A DNA stretch of 64,000 nucleotides from Raineyella sp034933565 (GCF_034933565.1 NZ_JAYFNG010000006.1:57083-121082), one strand, 5' to 3'; positions 41,147-50,994 are shown, counted from the first letter of the stretch. Notes: generated by a model not told the origin, from the sequence alone. Numbers and translations are program-made.

Positions 41147-42205
41147 GGTCGCCACGACATCCCCGCCGTGGGCGCGGGCGATGCTGCGTGAGATGGTCAG
41201 CCCGATCCCCGAGCCGGTCCCGGTCCGCGTGCCGGTCGCTGTGGCGGGCACCCGGTAGAACCGCTCGAAGACCCGGGACAGGTCCTGCGGCGCGATGCCA
41301 CAGCCGGTGTCCTGCACCGTGACGACCGCCTGCCCGGCCTCGACGCCGACCCCGAGGGTCACCGTGTCGCCCGGCGAGCACGCGCGCAGGGCATTGCCGA
41401 GCAGGTTCGTCACGACCTGGCCGATCCGGTCGGGGTCGACCGTCACGGTGAGCGGTGGCACCGGTGCCAGGGCCAGGTGCACCCGGGCGTCGTCGAACTG
41501 GGGGCGCAACCGGTGCGCTGTCTCCGCGACGAGCGCCGCCAGGTCGACGGCCGTCGGAGCCAGGGACAGTCGTCCTTCCTCGGCCCGCGACAGCGCGGAG
41601 AGGTCCTCGGCCAGGCGGCGCAGCACCCGGGCCTCCTCCGCCACCGCCGTCAGCCGGGCCGGTGTCGGGGTGAAAACGCCGTCGATCATCCCCTCGACGT
41701 AGCCGTCGATCACCGTCAGGGGCGTGCGCATCTCGTGGGCAACCTCACCGATCAGCCGGACCCGGCGCGCCTCGGACTCCTGCAGCGCCCCGCCCAGGGC
41801 GTTGATGTCCTCGGCCAGTCGGGCCAGCTCGAGCTCCCGGGGGACCGACACCCGGGTCGCGTAGTCGCCACCGGCGAGCGCCCGGGTCGTCGTACGGACC
41901 CGGTCCAACGGCCGCAGCAGCCTGCGCACCATCAGCCAGGCCAGCAGTGCCGCGACGACCACCGCCGCCACCAGGCCGATGACAAGAGCCTGGTTGATCG
42001 CCGCGTCGAACGCCGCCAGCAACACCCGTCCCCGGCCGGCGTTGACCGAACCCGCCCCCGCCCCGGCGCCGACCCCGGCACGCCGGGCGAAGTCCGCCGG
42101 TGCCAGCAGCCGTACGACCAGGAACGCCGCCCCGGCCCCGACCACGGCCACCGCCAGATGGGACAGCAGCAGGCGGGTGCTCAACCGGTCGAAGAAGCGT
42201 CTCAC
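41093..42205 (-). CDS. Sensor histidine kinase (HAMP-HisKA type)
   Basis: The 370-residue kinase has helices at about 12-34 and 73-95 flanking a short extracytoplasmic loop (Gly/Ala-rich), a HAMP domain, HisKA with the motif GEVAHEMRTPL (H147), and HATPase_c (NLLGNALRA, DTGCGIAPQDLSRVFERFYR, GSGIGLTISRSI). The GTG start overlaps the regulator stop codon by 4 nt (GTGA). It forms a pair with the OmpR-type regulator just upstream. Confidence 0.9.
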   Translation of the reverse strand: MRRFFDRLSTRLLLSHLAVAVVGAGAAFLVVRLLAPADFARRAGVGAGAGAGSVNAGRGRVLLAAFDAAINQALVIGLVAAVVVAALLAWLMVRRLLRPLDRVRTTTRALAGGDYATRVSVPRELELARLAEDINALGGALQESEARRVRLIGEVAHEMRTPLTVIDGYVEGMIDGVFTPTPARLTAVAEEARVLRRLAEDLSALSRAEEGRLSLAPTAVDLAALVAETAHRLRPQFDDARVHLALAPVPPLTVTVDPDRIGQVVTNLLGNALRACSPGDTVTLGVGVEAGQAVVTVQDTGCGIAPQDLSRVFERFYRVPATATGTRTGTGSGIGLTISRSIARAHGGDVVATSPGAGRGATFRLMLPRR

Positions 42206-42933
42206 CGCGGCCTCGCCACACACTTGTAGCCGACACCACGTACGGTCGCCACGAACCGTGGAGACGCCGGATCATCGCCCAGGGCAGCACGGATCGTCCG
42301 GACATGGACGTCGACGATCCGTTCGTCGCCGAAGAAGTCCCCACCCCAGACGCGCTCCAGCAGCTGGCGGCGGGAGAAGACCCGTCCCGGCGCGTCGCCC
42401 AGTGCGGCCAGCAGCTCGAAGTCGAGGGCGCTGAGCTCCACCACCCGGCCGTCCACCAGGACCTCATGGCGCCCTCGGTCGATCACCAGCCCCTCGAACT
42501 CGCGGCGCTCGTCCTCCAGGTGGTCCTCGTGGTGGGCGTTGTCGGGATGGGCATCGCCCGTCGGACGGCGGCGGCCGCGGCGCAGCACCGCCTCGACCCG
42601 GGCCACCACCTCGCGGGGGCTGAACGGTTTGGTGATGTAGTCGTCCGCGCCCAGGCGCAGTCCGACCAGCCGGTCCAGTTCCTCGGCGCGGGCGCTCACC
42701 ACCAGGACGTACGCGTCGGTCGAGGCGGAGAGTTCCCGCATCACCTCGAGCCCGTCGCGGTCGGGCAGGCCGAGGTCCAGCAGCACCACGGCCGGCTCCT
42801 GACGGCGCGCCAGGTCGAGCGCCGTGGCGGCGTCGCCCGCCTCGATCACGTCATAGGCGGACGCCTCGAGATACCCGCGCAACACGTCACGGATCGCGGC
42901 TTCGTCGTCCACCACCAGGACACGCGGCGCCAT
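42202..42933 (-). CDS. OmpR/PhoB-type response regulator
   Basis: The 243-residue regulator has a receiver domain (VLVVDDE, phospho-aspartate D53 in LLDLGLPDRDG, K102 in DDYITKPFS) and a winged-helix DNA-binding domain (LSALDFELLAALGDAPGRVFSRRQLLERVWG and VRTIRAALGDD). A His/Asp-rich linker (DAHPDNAHHEDHLEDE) joins them. GGGGAG precedes the ATG. It is co-transcribed with its kinase and divergent from the YbaK gene. Confidence 0.92.
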   Translation of the reverse strand: MAPRVLVVDDEAAIRDVLRGYLEASAYDVIEAGDAATALDLARRQEPAVVLLDLGLPDRDGLEVMRELSASTDAYVLVVSARAEELDRLVGLRLGADDYITKPFSPREVVARVEAVLRRGRRRPTGDAHPDNAHHEDHLEDERREFEGLVIDRGRHEVLVDGRVVELSALDFELLAALGDAPGRVFSRRQLLERVWGGDFFGDERIVDVHVRTIRAALGDDPASPRFVATVRGVGYKCVARPR

Positions 42934-43014
42934 CCGACTCCCCTTCCGGTCACCGCCAGTATCCCAGCCGGGCATGATGCCCGCCGGGGTGTCGACGGTG
43001 GGAGGATGGCGACC

Positions 43015-43524
43015 ATGGCCAAGCACGCGAAGAAGGCCCACGAGGCGACCGGCACCCCCGCGCTGCAGGCGGTGGTCCGGGCCGGCATCCCGCACGTCCT
43101 GCACGAGCACGCGACCGACGTGCACGGCGCGGGCGAGATCGGCCCCGAGTCGGCCCGGCAGCTGGGGGTCAGCCCGGACCGGGTGTTCAAGACGCTGATC
43201 GCCGATTGTCCCGGCCGGCTCGTGGTGGGGGTGGTCCCGGTCAGCCATCACCTGGATCTGAAGGCGCTGGCGCGCAGCGTCGGGGCGAAGAAGGCCCAGA
43301 TGGCCGATCCGGCCCTCGCCGAGCGCTCGAGCGGCTATGTCGTGGGTGGGATCTCACCGCTGGGGCAGCGTACGGCCCTGCTCACCGTCGTGGACGACTC
43401 GGCGATGGCGCAGGAGACGATCTTCGTGTCCGCCGGGAAGCGCTCACTCAAGCTCGAGATCGCCCCCGGCGACCTGGTCGGGCTGCTCGGCGCCCGGGTG
43501 GCCACCATCCGGACCCTCGACTGA
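43015..43524 (+). CDS. ybaK: YbaK/EbsC-family Cys-tRNA(Pro) deacylase
   Basis: The 169-residue protein has the YbaK fold: TPALQAVVRAGIPHVLHEH, GPESARQLGVSPDRVFKTLIAD (with the conserved lysine) and GYVVGGISPLGQRT. Such enzymes hydrolyse mischarged Cys-tRNA-Pro. The ATG at 43015 is preferred over one at 43006 because GGAGG is 9 nt before it. Its 3' end overlaps the convergent membrane-protein gene by 81 bp. Confidence 0.88.
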   Translation: MAKHAKKAHEATGTPALQAVVRAGIPHVLHEHATDVHGAGEIGPESARQLGVSPDRVFKTLIADCPGRLVVGVVPVSHHLDLKALARSVGAKKAQMADPALAERSSGYVVGGISPLGQRTALLTVVDDSAMAQETIFVSAGKRSLKLEIAPGDLVGLLGARVATIRTLD

Positions 43525-44184
43525 CCCGTCCCCGGCGACCGGCCCGTTGTCGCCGAGGGGCCCGTTGTCGGCGAGGGGCCCGTCTCCGGCGGCGTCCTGG
43601 CTGGCCGCGGGACCCGACCCGGCCGGTTCCGGGGCGAAGGCACTCCACAGCAGCACCACCAGGACCGCGGCGAACGGCCACGCCAGCACCGCCACCGGGG
43701 CGTTCAGCGCCAGGTCGACCGGCTCGGTGCGGCCGACCGTGGCCGCGGCCAGCCGTTCCTGCAACGGGACGGCGCCGACGATCCCGGCCCCCCAGGCCGC
43801 CAGGCCGGCGAGCACCGGGCCGATGACCGCCCAGACGACCACCCACCAGCCCCGGCGGTGCAGCAGCACGGCGGCCAACAGACCGAGCACCAACCCGCCG
43901 ATCAGGGCGATCACGGTGTAGCGCGCGTCGGCGGTGAAGAGCCGGGTGAGGGCGAGCTCGCTGATCACCGCCTTGCCGTCGAGCCCGACCGTGTAGCCGG
44001 GCAGCGGGGTCGTCGTCCGCCAGACGACGCCCCCGACCACCCCGACCAGCAGCGCCGACAGCACGTACGCCACCACCGGCGCCGACCGCCGGGCCCGCGC
44101 CGGACGATCCGTCGTGGAGCGGTCCTGGGTGGAGCGATCCGGGCGATCCGGTACGGAGCGCGCCGGCCGCGCACCGGCCGTCAT
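43444..44184 (-). CDS. Hypothetical membrane protein downstream of dnaE
   Basis: The 246-residue protein has a basic N-terminus, about four transmembrane helices (VVAYVLSALLVGVVGGVVW, YTVIALIGGLVLGLLAAVLL, WVVVWAVIGPVLAGLAAWGA, VAVLAWPFAAVLVVLLWSAF) and a 60-residue Gly/Asp/Pro-rich tail with GPLADNGPLGDNGPVAGDG. No enzymatic motif is seen. It overlaps dnaE by 4 nt at the start and ybaK by 81 bp at the end, the overlap lying wholly in its low-complexity tail. It resembles DUF2567-like actinobacterial membrane proteins, but I am not sure. Confidence 0.65.
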   Translation of the reverse strand: MTAGARPARSVPDRPDRSTQDRSTTDRPARARRSAPVVAYVLSALLVGVVGGVVWRTTTPLPGYTVGLDGKAVISELALTRLFTADARYTVIALIGGLVLGLLAAVLLHRRGWWVVVWAVIGPVLAGLAAWGAGIVGAVPLQERLAAATVGRTEPVDLALNAPVAVLAWPFAAVLVVLLWSAFAPEPAGSGPAASQDAAGDGPLADNGPLGDNGPVAGDGSVEGPDGGHPGAEQPDQVAGGDLELE

Positions 44185-47100
44185 CCGGCGGCACTCACAT
44201 TGGCCGGGCCCAGCAAGGCCTTCAGATCGGCCATCACCGACACCGACGCGTCGACCCGCAGCCCCGGCTGGACCCGCCAGACACTTGTTCCGCTGCTACC
44301 ACGCAGCCGGACCCGCACCTCGGTGGCGCCCGGGTGGGCGGCCAGCACGTCGCGCAATTGCTCGATCCGCGGCGGGGTGCAGCTCACCGCCGGGATGGTG
44401 ATGACGATCGGGCCGTGCGGATCGTCGCTGATGTTGGGCAGCACCACCTCACGGGCGAAGATCGACACCGCCTCCTCCTCGCGGCGGACGGTGCCCTTGA
44501 CCTGGACGATGGTGTCCGGCGCCAGGATCGGCGCGACGAGCTGGTAGACCTTGTTGAAGCACTTCACCTCGATGGAGCCGCCGAGGTCCTCGACGTAGAT
44601 CAGCGCCCACAGGTCGCCGCGCTTGTTCTGCTTGCGCACCACCTGGGTGATCATCCCGGCGATGGTGATCTGCTCGCCGTCCTTGGGGCCGTCCTCGTCG
44701 AGGACCTGCTCGACGCCACTGTCGGAGAGCCGGGCCAGCACCGGTTCCATGCCCTGCAACGGGTGGTCGGAGACGTAGAGGCCGAGCATCTCGCGCTCGA
44801 AGGCGAGCTTGGTCCGCTTGTCCCACTCCTCCACGTCGGGCACCACGACGGCGGTCGGGTCGTCCTCGACGGTCTGGTCCCCGAACATCGCGAACAGGTC
44901 GTCCTGGCCGTTCGCCTCGTTGCGCTTGCGACCGGTGATCTTGTCGATCGCCTCCTCGAAGCACTCCATCAGGGCGCGCCGGTGGTGGCCCATCGAGTCG
45001 AAGGCGCCGGCCTTGATCAGCGATTCGATCAGCCGCTTGTTGCAGACGGCCAGCGGCTGCTGGTCGAGGAACTCGTTGAACGACCGCGCCCGGCCGCACT
45101 CCTGGCGGGTGGTGATGATCTCCTCGACGACGTGCTCGCCGACGTTGCGGACGGCGGTCAGCCCGAAGCGGATGTCCTCCCCGACCGGGGTGAACTGGGC
45201 CGCGGACTCGTTGACGTCGGGGGGCAGCACCTCGATGCCCATCCGTCGGCACTCGCCGAGGTAGACCGCCATCTTGTCCTTGTCGTCCTTGACCGACTGC
45301 AGCAGCCCGGCCATGTACTCCACCGGGTAGTTGGCCTTGAGGTAGGCGGTCCAGTACGAGACCAGCCCGTACGCCGCGGAGTGGGCCTTGTTGAAGGCGT
45401 AGTTGGAGAACGGCAGCAGGATGTCCCACAGCGTCTGCATCGCCTCGGCGGAGTAGCCGCGCTCCAGCATGCCGTTCTTGAAGGTCTCGAACTGGGCGTC
45501 CAGTTCCTTCTTCTTCTTCTTGCCCATCGCCCGCCGGAGCATGTCGGCGCCACCCAGGGTGTAGCCGGCCAGCTTCTGGGCGATGGCCATCACCTGCTCC
45601 TGGTAGACGATCAGGCCGTACGTCTCGCCGAGGATGTCCGCCAGCGGCTCGGCCAGCTCGGGGTGGATCGGCTCCACCGGCTCCTTGCCGGTCTTGCGCC
45701 GGGCGTACTTGTTGTGCGAGTCGGCGCCCATCGGGCCGGGTCGGTAGAGCGCGCCGACGGCAGAGATGTCGTCGAAGCAGTCCGGCTGCATCGAGCGCAG
45801 CAGCGCCCGCATCGGCCCGCCGTCCAGCTGGAAGACGCCGAGGGTGTCACCGGCCTGCAGCAGCTCGAAGGTCTTCGGGTCGTCCAGGGTGAGCTGCTCC
45901 AGCACGATCTCCTCGTGCCGGTTGAGCCGGATGTTCTCCAGCGCGTCGGCGAGGATGGTGAGGTTGCGCAGGCCGAGGAAGTCCATCTTGATCAGGCCCA
46001 GCGACTCGCACGACGGGTAGTCGAACTGGGTGATGATCTGGCCGTCCTGCTCGCGCTTCATCAGCGGGACGACGTCCATGATCGGCTCGGACGACATGAT
46101 CATCCCGCAGGCGTGCACGCCCCACTGCCGCTTCAGCCCCTCCAGGCCCATCGCGGTGTCGACGACCTCGCGCACCTCCGGCTCGGCGTCGTACAGCGCG
46201 CGGAACTCCTGGCCCTCCAGGTAGCGCTCGTGGCTGTCGTCGAACAGCTTCTGCAGCGGGACGTCCTTGCCCATCACCGGGTCGGGCATCGCCTTGGTGA
46301 TCTGGTCGCCCAGCGAGTACGGCTTGCCCAGCACCCGGCCGGCGTCCTTGACCGCCTGCTTGGCCTTGATGGTGCCGTACGTGACGATCGCGCTGACCTT
46401 GTCGGCGCCGTACTTGTCGGTGACGTACTGGATCACGTCGCCGCGGCGCCGGTCGTCGAAGTCGATGTCGAAGTCGGGCATCGAGATGCGCTCGGGGTTG
46501 AGGAAGCGCTCGAAGATCAGGCCGTGCTGGATCGGGTCCAGCTCGGTGATGTGCAGGGCGTACGCGCACATCGAGCCGGCGCCGGAGCCACGGCCGGGGC
46601 CGACCTTGATGCCCTGGGCCTTGGCCCACTTGATGTAGTCGGACACCACCAGGAAGTACCCCGGGAAGCCCATCTGCTTGATGACGCCGATCTCGTAGTC
46701 GGCCCGGTCGCGGACCTCGGCGGTGATCCCGTCGGGGTAGCGGTCGTGCAGGCCCTGGTTGACCTGGGCGATGAACCAGGACTCCTCGGTCTCCCCCGCC
46801 GGCACCTCGAAGTGCGGCATGAACTTGCCGATCGCGTTCTCGAAGCCGATCTCGCAGCGCTCGGCGATCTCCAGGGTGTTGTCGCACGCCTCGGGGAGCT
46901 CGCGGAACAACTCGCGCATCTCCCGGGGTGACTTCAGGTAGTAACCGTCGCCGTTGAACCGGAACCGGTTGGTGTCGGCCAGATGCGCGCCGGCGGAGAC
47001 GCACAGCAGCGCGTCGTGGGCGTGCGAGTCGTCCTGGGAGACGTAGTGCGAGTCGTTGGTGACGACCGGTGGCAGGCCCAGCTCCTTGCTGATCCGCATC

Positions 47101-47720
47101 AGGCCTTCGCGGACCCGGGTCTCGATGTCGAGCCCGTGGTCCATGATCTCGACGTAGAAGTTGTCCTTGCCGAAGATGTCGCGGAACTCCGCCGCGGAGG
47201 CCAGCGCGTTCTCGTACTGGCCGAGCCGCAGGTAGGTCTGCACCTCACCGGACGGACAGCCGGTGGTCGCGATCAGGCCCTTCGCGTAGCGGTGCAGCAG
47301 CTCCCGGTCGACGCGCGGCTTGTAGAAGAACCCCTCGATCGAGGCGTACGACTCCAATCGGAACAGGTTGTGCATGCCCTCGGTGGTCTCCGACCACAGG
47401 GTCATGTGCGTGTAGGCGCCCTTCGCCGAGACGTCGTCGCCGGTGCCGTCACCCCACTGCACCCGCTTGCGCTCCGAGCGGTGCGTCTTCGGGGTCATGT
47501 ACGTCTCGCACCCGATGATCGGCTTGACGTCGTAGTTCTTCGAGGTCTTCCAGAACTCGTACGCGCCGAACATGTTGCCGTGGTCGGTCACCGCGATGGC
47601 GGGCATGCCCAGGTCCTCGGCCCGCTTGAACATGTCGGGCACCCGCGCGGCACCGTCCAGCATCGAGAACTCGGAATGGACGTGCAGATGGACGAACGAG
47701 TCGTCGAGGGAACCGGCCAT
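44181..47720 (-). CDS. dnaE: DNA polymerase III alpha subunit
   Basis: The 1179-residue replicative polymerase has the PHP domain (HLHVHSEFSMLDGAARV), the palm with catalytic aspartates in MPDFDIDFDDRRRGDV, the GRGSGAGSMCAYAL region, fingers (NYAFNKAHSAAYGLVSYWTAYLK), a helix-hairpin-helix and a C-terminal OB fold (ITIAGMITQVVRKQNKRG). The ATG at 47720 begins MAGSLDDSFVHLHVH, the family start; AGGAGG is somewhat far (13 nt) upstream. The 68-codon upstream extension is not conserved-looking. Confidence 0.95.
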   Translation of the reverse strand: MAGSLDDSFVHLHVHSEFSMLDGAARVPDMFKRAEDLGMPAIAVTDHGNMFGAYEFWKTSKNYDVKPIIGCETYMTPKTHRSERKRVQWGDGTGDDVSAKGAYTHMTLWSETTEGMHNLFRLESYASIEGFFYKPRVDRELLHRYAKGLIATTGCPSGEVQTYLRLGQYENALASAAEFRDIFGKDNFYVEIMDHGLDIETRVREGLMRISKELGLPPVVTNDSHYVSQDDSHAHDALLCVSAGAHLADTNRFRFNGDGYYLKSPREMRELFRELPEACDNTLEIAERCEIGFENAIGKFMPHFEVPAGETEESWFIAQVNQGLHDRYPDGITAEVRDRADYEIGVIKQMGFPGYFLVVSDYIKWAKAQGIKVGPGRGSGAGSMCAYALHITELDPIQHGLIFERFLNPERISMPDFDIDFDDRRRGDVIQYVTDKYGADKVSAIVTYGTIKAKQAVKDAGRVLGKPYSLGDQITKAMPDPVMGKDVPLQKLFDDSHERYLEGQEFRALYDAEPEVREVVDTAMGLEGLKRQWGVHACGMIMSSEPIMDVVPLMKREQDGQIITQFDYPSCESLGLIKMDFLGLRNLTILADALENIRLNRHEEIVLEQLTLDDPKTFELLQAGDTLGVFQLDGGPMRALLRSMQPDCFDDISAVGALYRPGPMGADSHNKYARRKTGKEPVEPIHPELAEPLADILGETYGLIVYQEQVMAIAQKLAGYTLGGADMLRRAMGKKKKKELDAQFETFKNGMLERGYSAEAMQTLWDILLPFSNYAFNKAHSAAYGLVSYWTAYLKANYPVEYMAGLLQSVKDDKDKMAVYLGECRRMGIEVLPPDVNESAAQFTPVGEDIRFGLTAVRNVGEHVVEEIITTRQECGRARSFNEFLDQQPLAVCNKRLIESLIKAGAFDSMGHHRRALMECFEEAIDKITGRKRNEANGQDDLFAMFGDQTVEDDPTAVVVPDVEEWDKRTKLAFEREMLGLYVSDHPLQGMEPVLARLSDSGVEQVLDEDGPKDGEQITIAGMITQVVRKQNKRGDLWALIYVEDLGGSIEVKCFNKVYQLVAPILAPDTIVQVKGTVRREEEAVSIFAREVVLPNISDDPHGPIVITIPAVSCTPPRIEQLRDVLAAHPGATEVRVRLRGSSGTSVWRVQPGLRVDASVSVMADLKALLGPANVSAAG

Positions 47721-47766
47721 AGGGCGGCTGCCACCTCCTGGGGTGATGTGCGGACGGGCAGCCACC

Positions 47767-47784
47767 AGCGTAGCCCGGTAGACT
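47767..47784. promoter_or_regulatory. Divergent -10 boxes for dnaE and the CYTH-CHAD gene
   Basis: On the minus strand TACGCT (47767-47772) precedes dnaE by about 46 nt. On the plus strand TAGACT (47779-47784) precedes the CYTH-CHAD GTG by 27 nt. They are 6 bp apart in the 91-bp gap. Confidence 0.4.
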
Positions 47785-47811
47785 GGTGGTCCCCGTCCTT
47801 GAGGAGCACCG

Positions 47812-49365
47812 GTGTCCGAAGCCCCGATCGGCCCGTCGTCAGGGCCGCGTGTCCAGGCCGAGACGGAGCGCAAGTTCACGCTCCTGCCCGGCGCCCGCGT
47901 GCCCGGATTGGCGGGCTTCGCCACCCTGGGCGAGGCGACCGTGCACCACCTGGATGCGACCTACTTCGACTCCCCCGGCTACGAACTGAACCGCGCCCGG
48001 GTCACCCTGCGCCGCCGGACCGGGGGCAGCGATGCCGCCTGGCACATCAAGCTGCCGCCGGTGGACGGCACCCGCACCGAGTTGCACGTCCCGCTGGACG
48101 CCAGCCCCGACCCACTGCTGGTGCCGCGCTCGCTGCGGGCCGTGATCGGCGAGCGGGTCGGCCCCGTTGCGCTGGTGCCGGTCGCCCGGCTGCAGACGGT
48201 CCGCACCGTACGGATACTGGCCGATCCGCAGACCGGCACCCCGCTCGCCGAGCTGGCCGATGACACCGTGACCGCGACCCGGCTGGCGCTGCCGGGCACC
48301 CCCGGCCAGGAGGCCACCTGGCGGGAGATCGAGGTCGAGCTGCTCCAGGGCGACCGGGCCTTCCTCGACCGGGTCACCGAACGCTTCCAGTGGGCCGGGA
48401 TCGTGCCGGCCACCTCGCCGGCCAAGATCAGCCAGGCGCTGGGCGACGCGCCGGCGCGGGCCGGCGCCCATGTGCCGTCCCCCACCGACCCGCTGTCGCT
48501 GACCGTGCTCGCGGCCCTGGCGACCCACGTCGGGGTGCTGCAGGGCAGGGAGGAGGCGGTGGCCGTCGACGCCGCGGACGCCGTTCACAAGGCCCGGGTC
48601 GCCTCCCGCCGGCTGCGCAGCATCCTGCGGGTCTTCGGCGAGCTGTTCGAGACCGACGCGGTGCGTACGATCCGCGAGGAGCTGCAGTGGTACGCCACCG
48701 AGCTCGGCCATGCCCGCGACGCCGAGGTGCAGAAGGCCAGGCTGCTGGAGCGACTGGACGCACTGCCGCCGGAAGCGGTGGTCGGGCCGGTCCGGGCCCG
48801 GATGGAGCGCGAGCTGGAGGCCACCCACCAGCAGGGCCTCGCCGGGGTGAAGGCCTGCCTGGCCGACGAGCGCTACACCGCCCTGATGGTCTCGCTGAGC
48901 CGCTGGCTGACCGACCCGCCGCTGGTCCGGGTGGCCGACGCGTCGGTCGCCGAACGTGCCGTCCCCCTCGTCGACCGGGCGATCCGGCGGGTCCGGCGGG
49001 CGTACGCGACGGCGAAGACCTCCGAGGGGGTCGAACGGCTCGCCGCCCTGCACGAGGTGCGCAAGAAGTCCAAGGTCGTCCGGTACGCCTGCGAGGCCCT
49101 CACGGACGTGTACGGCGAGCCCGCCGCCTCCTCGGCCCGGGACTGGGAGGCCGTCACCGAGGTGTTCGGCGAGATGAACGATGCCGTGGTGGCCCGGCAG
49201 CGGCTGCTGCAGCTGGCCGAGGCGGCCGCGGCCGCCGGCGAACCGACGTTCACCTACGGCGTGCTGTTCGGCACCCAGCTCGGCGACCTGGACCGCGAGC
49301 TGCCGGCCGCCCGTGCCGCTCTGCGCCGGGCCGTCCGCCGCGGCCCGGACAGCTGGAAGGGCTGA
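47812..49365 (+). CDS. CYTH and CHAD domain protein
   Basis: The 517-residue protein has an N-terminal CYTH domain (ETERKFTL as the ExExK motif, YFDSPGYELNRARVTLRRR, WHIKLP and EIEVEL) followed from about residue 225 by a CHAD domain rich in conserved His/Arg/Lys (VHKARVASRRLRSILRVFGELF, LGHARDAEV, HEVRKKSKVVRYACEAL). CYTH enzymes act on triphosphates and CHAD domains bind polyphosphate, so a role at polyphosphate is likely. GAGGAG precedes the GTG. A strong terminator follows. Confidence 0.92.
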   Translation: MSEAPIGPSSGPRVQAETERKFTLLPGARVPGLAGFATLGEATVHHLDATYFDSPGYELNRARVTLRRRTGGSDAAWHIKLPPVDGTRTELHVPLDASPDPLLVPRSLRAVIGERVGPVALVPVARLQTVRTVRILADPQTGTPLAELADDTVTATRLALPGTPGQEATWREIEVELLQGDRAFLDRVTERFQWAGIVPATSPAKISQALGDAPARAGAHVPSPTDPLSLTVLAALATHVGVLQGREEAVAVDAADAVHKARVASRRLRSILRVFGELFETDAVRTIREELQWYATELGHARDAEVQKARLLERLDALPPEAVVGPVRARMERELEATHQQGLAGVKACLADERYTALMVSLSRWLTDPPLVRVADASVAERAVPLVDRAIRRVRRAYATAKTSEGVERLAALHEVRKKSKVVRYACEALTDVYGEPAASSARDWEAVTEVFGEMNDAVVARQRLLQLAEAAAAAGEPTFTYGVLFGTQLGDLDRELPAARAALRRAVRRGPDSWKG

Positions 49366-49439
49366 CCAGGACACCTGGGTCCGCCGCCCCTGAGCCCCGA
49401 ACAACCGGTGTCCCACAGGCACCCGGTCCCACAGACACC

Positions 49440-49474
49440 GAGGCCCCCGGAACCGTGTCGGTCCCGGGGGCCTC
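49440..49474. terminator. Bidirectional terminator between the CYTH-CHAD gene and gltD
   Basis: An 11-bp perfect stem, GAGGCCCCCGG (49440-49450) with CCGGGGGCCTC (49464-49474), has a 13-nt loop and sits between two convergent genes. It is followed by TGCTGCG rather than a T run, as is common in this GC range. Confidence 0.7.
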
Positions 49475-49524
49475 TGCTGCGTCCACGTCGGCGTAGCGCG
49501 GTCCGGCGCCGACGGGTCCGCGGG

Positions 49525-50994
49525 TCAGAGCGTCATCGGGCGCACCTGCGGCCCGATCGGGCGCGGCAGCTTGGTGGACCCGCTGAGGTACGCGTCCACG
49601 CCGGCGGCGCAGGAGCGTCCCTCGGCGATCGCCCAGACGATCAGCGACTGGCCCCGGCCGGCGTCACCGCAGGCGAAGACCCCCTCGACACCGGTCATGA
49701 AGTTCTCGTCGCGCGCCACGTTGCCGCGGCGGTCCAGGCCCACGCCGAGCTCGTCGACCAGGCCCTCGGCCTCGGGCCCGACGAAGCCCATCGCCAGCAC
49801 CACCATGTCGGCCGGGATCACCCGCTCGGAGCCCTCCACCGGGCTGAACCCGCCCGTGCCGTTCGGCTTCACCTCGACCAGCCGCAGCTGGCGGACGTGG
49901 CCCTCCTCGTCGCCGATGAACTCGGTGGTCGACGCCTCGAAGATCCGCTGGCCACCCTCCTCCTGGGAGGTCGAGACCCGCCAGACCGCCGGGTAGGTCG
50001 GCCACGGCTGGTTGGCCGGACGGTCCTGCCCGGGGGCGGGGAAGATCTCCAGCTGGCTGACCGACGCCGCGCCCTGACGCAACGCCGTGCCGATGCAGTC
50101 CGACCCGGTGTCGCCGCCGCCGATGACCACCACGTGCTTGTCGGTCGCCACGATCTGGTTCTCGACCGTACGCCCGCGGGCGACCCGGTTGGCCTGCGGC
50201 AGGTAGTCCATCGCGAAGTGGACACCATCGAGCTCGCGCCCGGGGGCCGGCAGATCCCGCGGCCGGGTCGAGCCCATCGCCACCACGACGGCGTCGTAGC
50301 GCGACTTCAGCTGGGTCCAGGTGATGTCGGTGCCGATGGTGACACCGGTGCGGAACAGCGTGCCCTCGTCCTTCATCTGCCGGATCCGGCGGTCGAGGAC
50401 CGACTTCTCCATCTTGAACTCCGGGATGCCGTACCGCAGCAGGCCACCGGGGACGTCGGCCCGCTCGAACACCGCCACGGTGTGACCGACCCGGGTCAGC
50501 TGCTGGGCGACCGCGAGGCCCGAGGGCCCCGAGCCGACCACCGCGACGGTGTAGCCGGTGTGCCAGTCGGGTGCCTGCGGCTGGATGTAGCGATCCTCCC
50601 AGGCGCGCTCGGCGATGGAGACCTCGACGCCCTTGATCGCGACCGGGTCGCCGTTGATGCCGACCACGCAGGCCGTCTCGCACGGTGCCGGGCACAGCCG
50701 CCCGGTGAACTCCGGGAAGTTGTTGGTCGCGTGCAGCCGGTCGGCCGCGGCCTGCCAGTCGTCGCGCCAGACCAGGTCGTTCCACTCCGGGATGATGTTG
50801 CCGAGCGGGCAGCCGTAGTGGCAGAACGGGATGCCGCAGTCCATGCAGCGGGCCGCCTGGGTCGTGATGATCGGCAGGAACGCGGCGGCGGGGCCGCCCG
50901 GGTAGACCTCGTTCCAGTCCTGCACCCGTTCCTCGACGTCCCGACGCGGCGGGTGTTCGCGGGGGAACTTCATGAAACCACGGGGATCAGCCAC
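49525..50994 (-). CDS. gltD: Glutamate synthase small (NADPH) subunit
   Basis: The 489-residue flavoprotein passes electrons from NADPH to GltB. Its N-terminus has the Fe-S cysteines (ARCMDCGIPFCHYGCPLGN and RLCPAPCETAC), then FAD-binding VAVVGSGPSGLAVAQQL and NAD-binding VVVIGGGDTGSDC, and the C-terminal GDAGRGQSLIVWAI. The GTG start overlaps the end of gltB by 8 nt. Confidence 0.95.
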   Translation of the reverse strand: MADPRGFMKFPREHPPRRDVEERVQDWNEVYPGGPAAAFLPIITTQAARCMDCGIPFCHYGCPLGNIIPEWNDLVWRDDWQAAADRLHATNNFPEFTGRLCPAPCETACVVGINGDPVAIKGVEVSIAERAWEDRYIQPQAPDWHTGYTVAVVGSGPSGLAVAQQLTRVGHTVAVFERADVPGGLLRYGIPEFKMEKSVLDRRIRQMKDEGTLFRTGVTIGTDITWTQLKSRYDAVVVAMGSTRPRDLPAPGRELDGVHFAMDYLPQANRVARGRTVENQIVATDKHVVVIGGGDTGSDCIGTALRQGAASVSQLEIFPAPGQDRPANQPWPTYPAVWRVSTSQEEGGQRIFEASTTEFIGDEEGHVRQLRLVEVKPNGTGGFSPVEGSERVIPADMVVLAMGFVGPEAEGLVDELGVGLDRRGNVARDENFMTGVEGVFACGDAGRGQSLIVWAIAEGRSCAAGVDAYLSGSTKLPRPIGPQVRPMTL

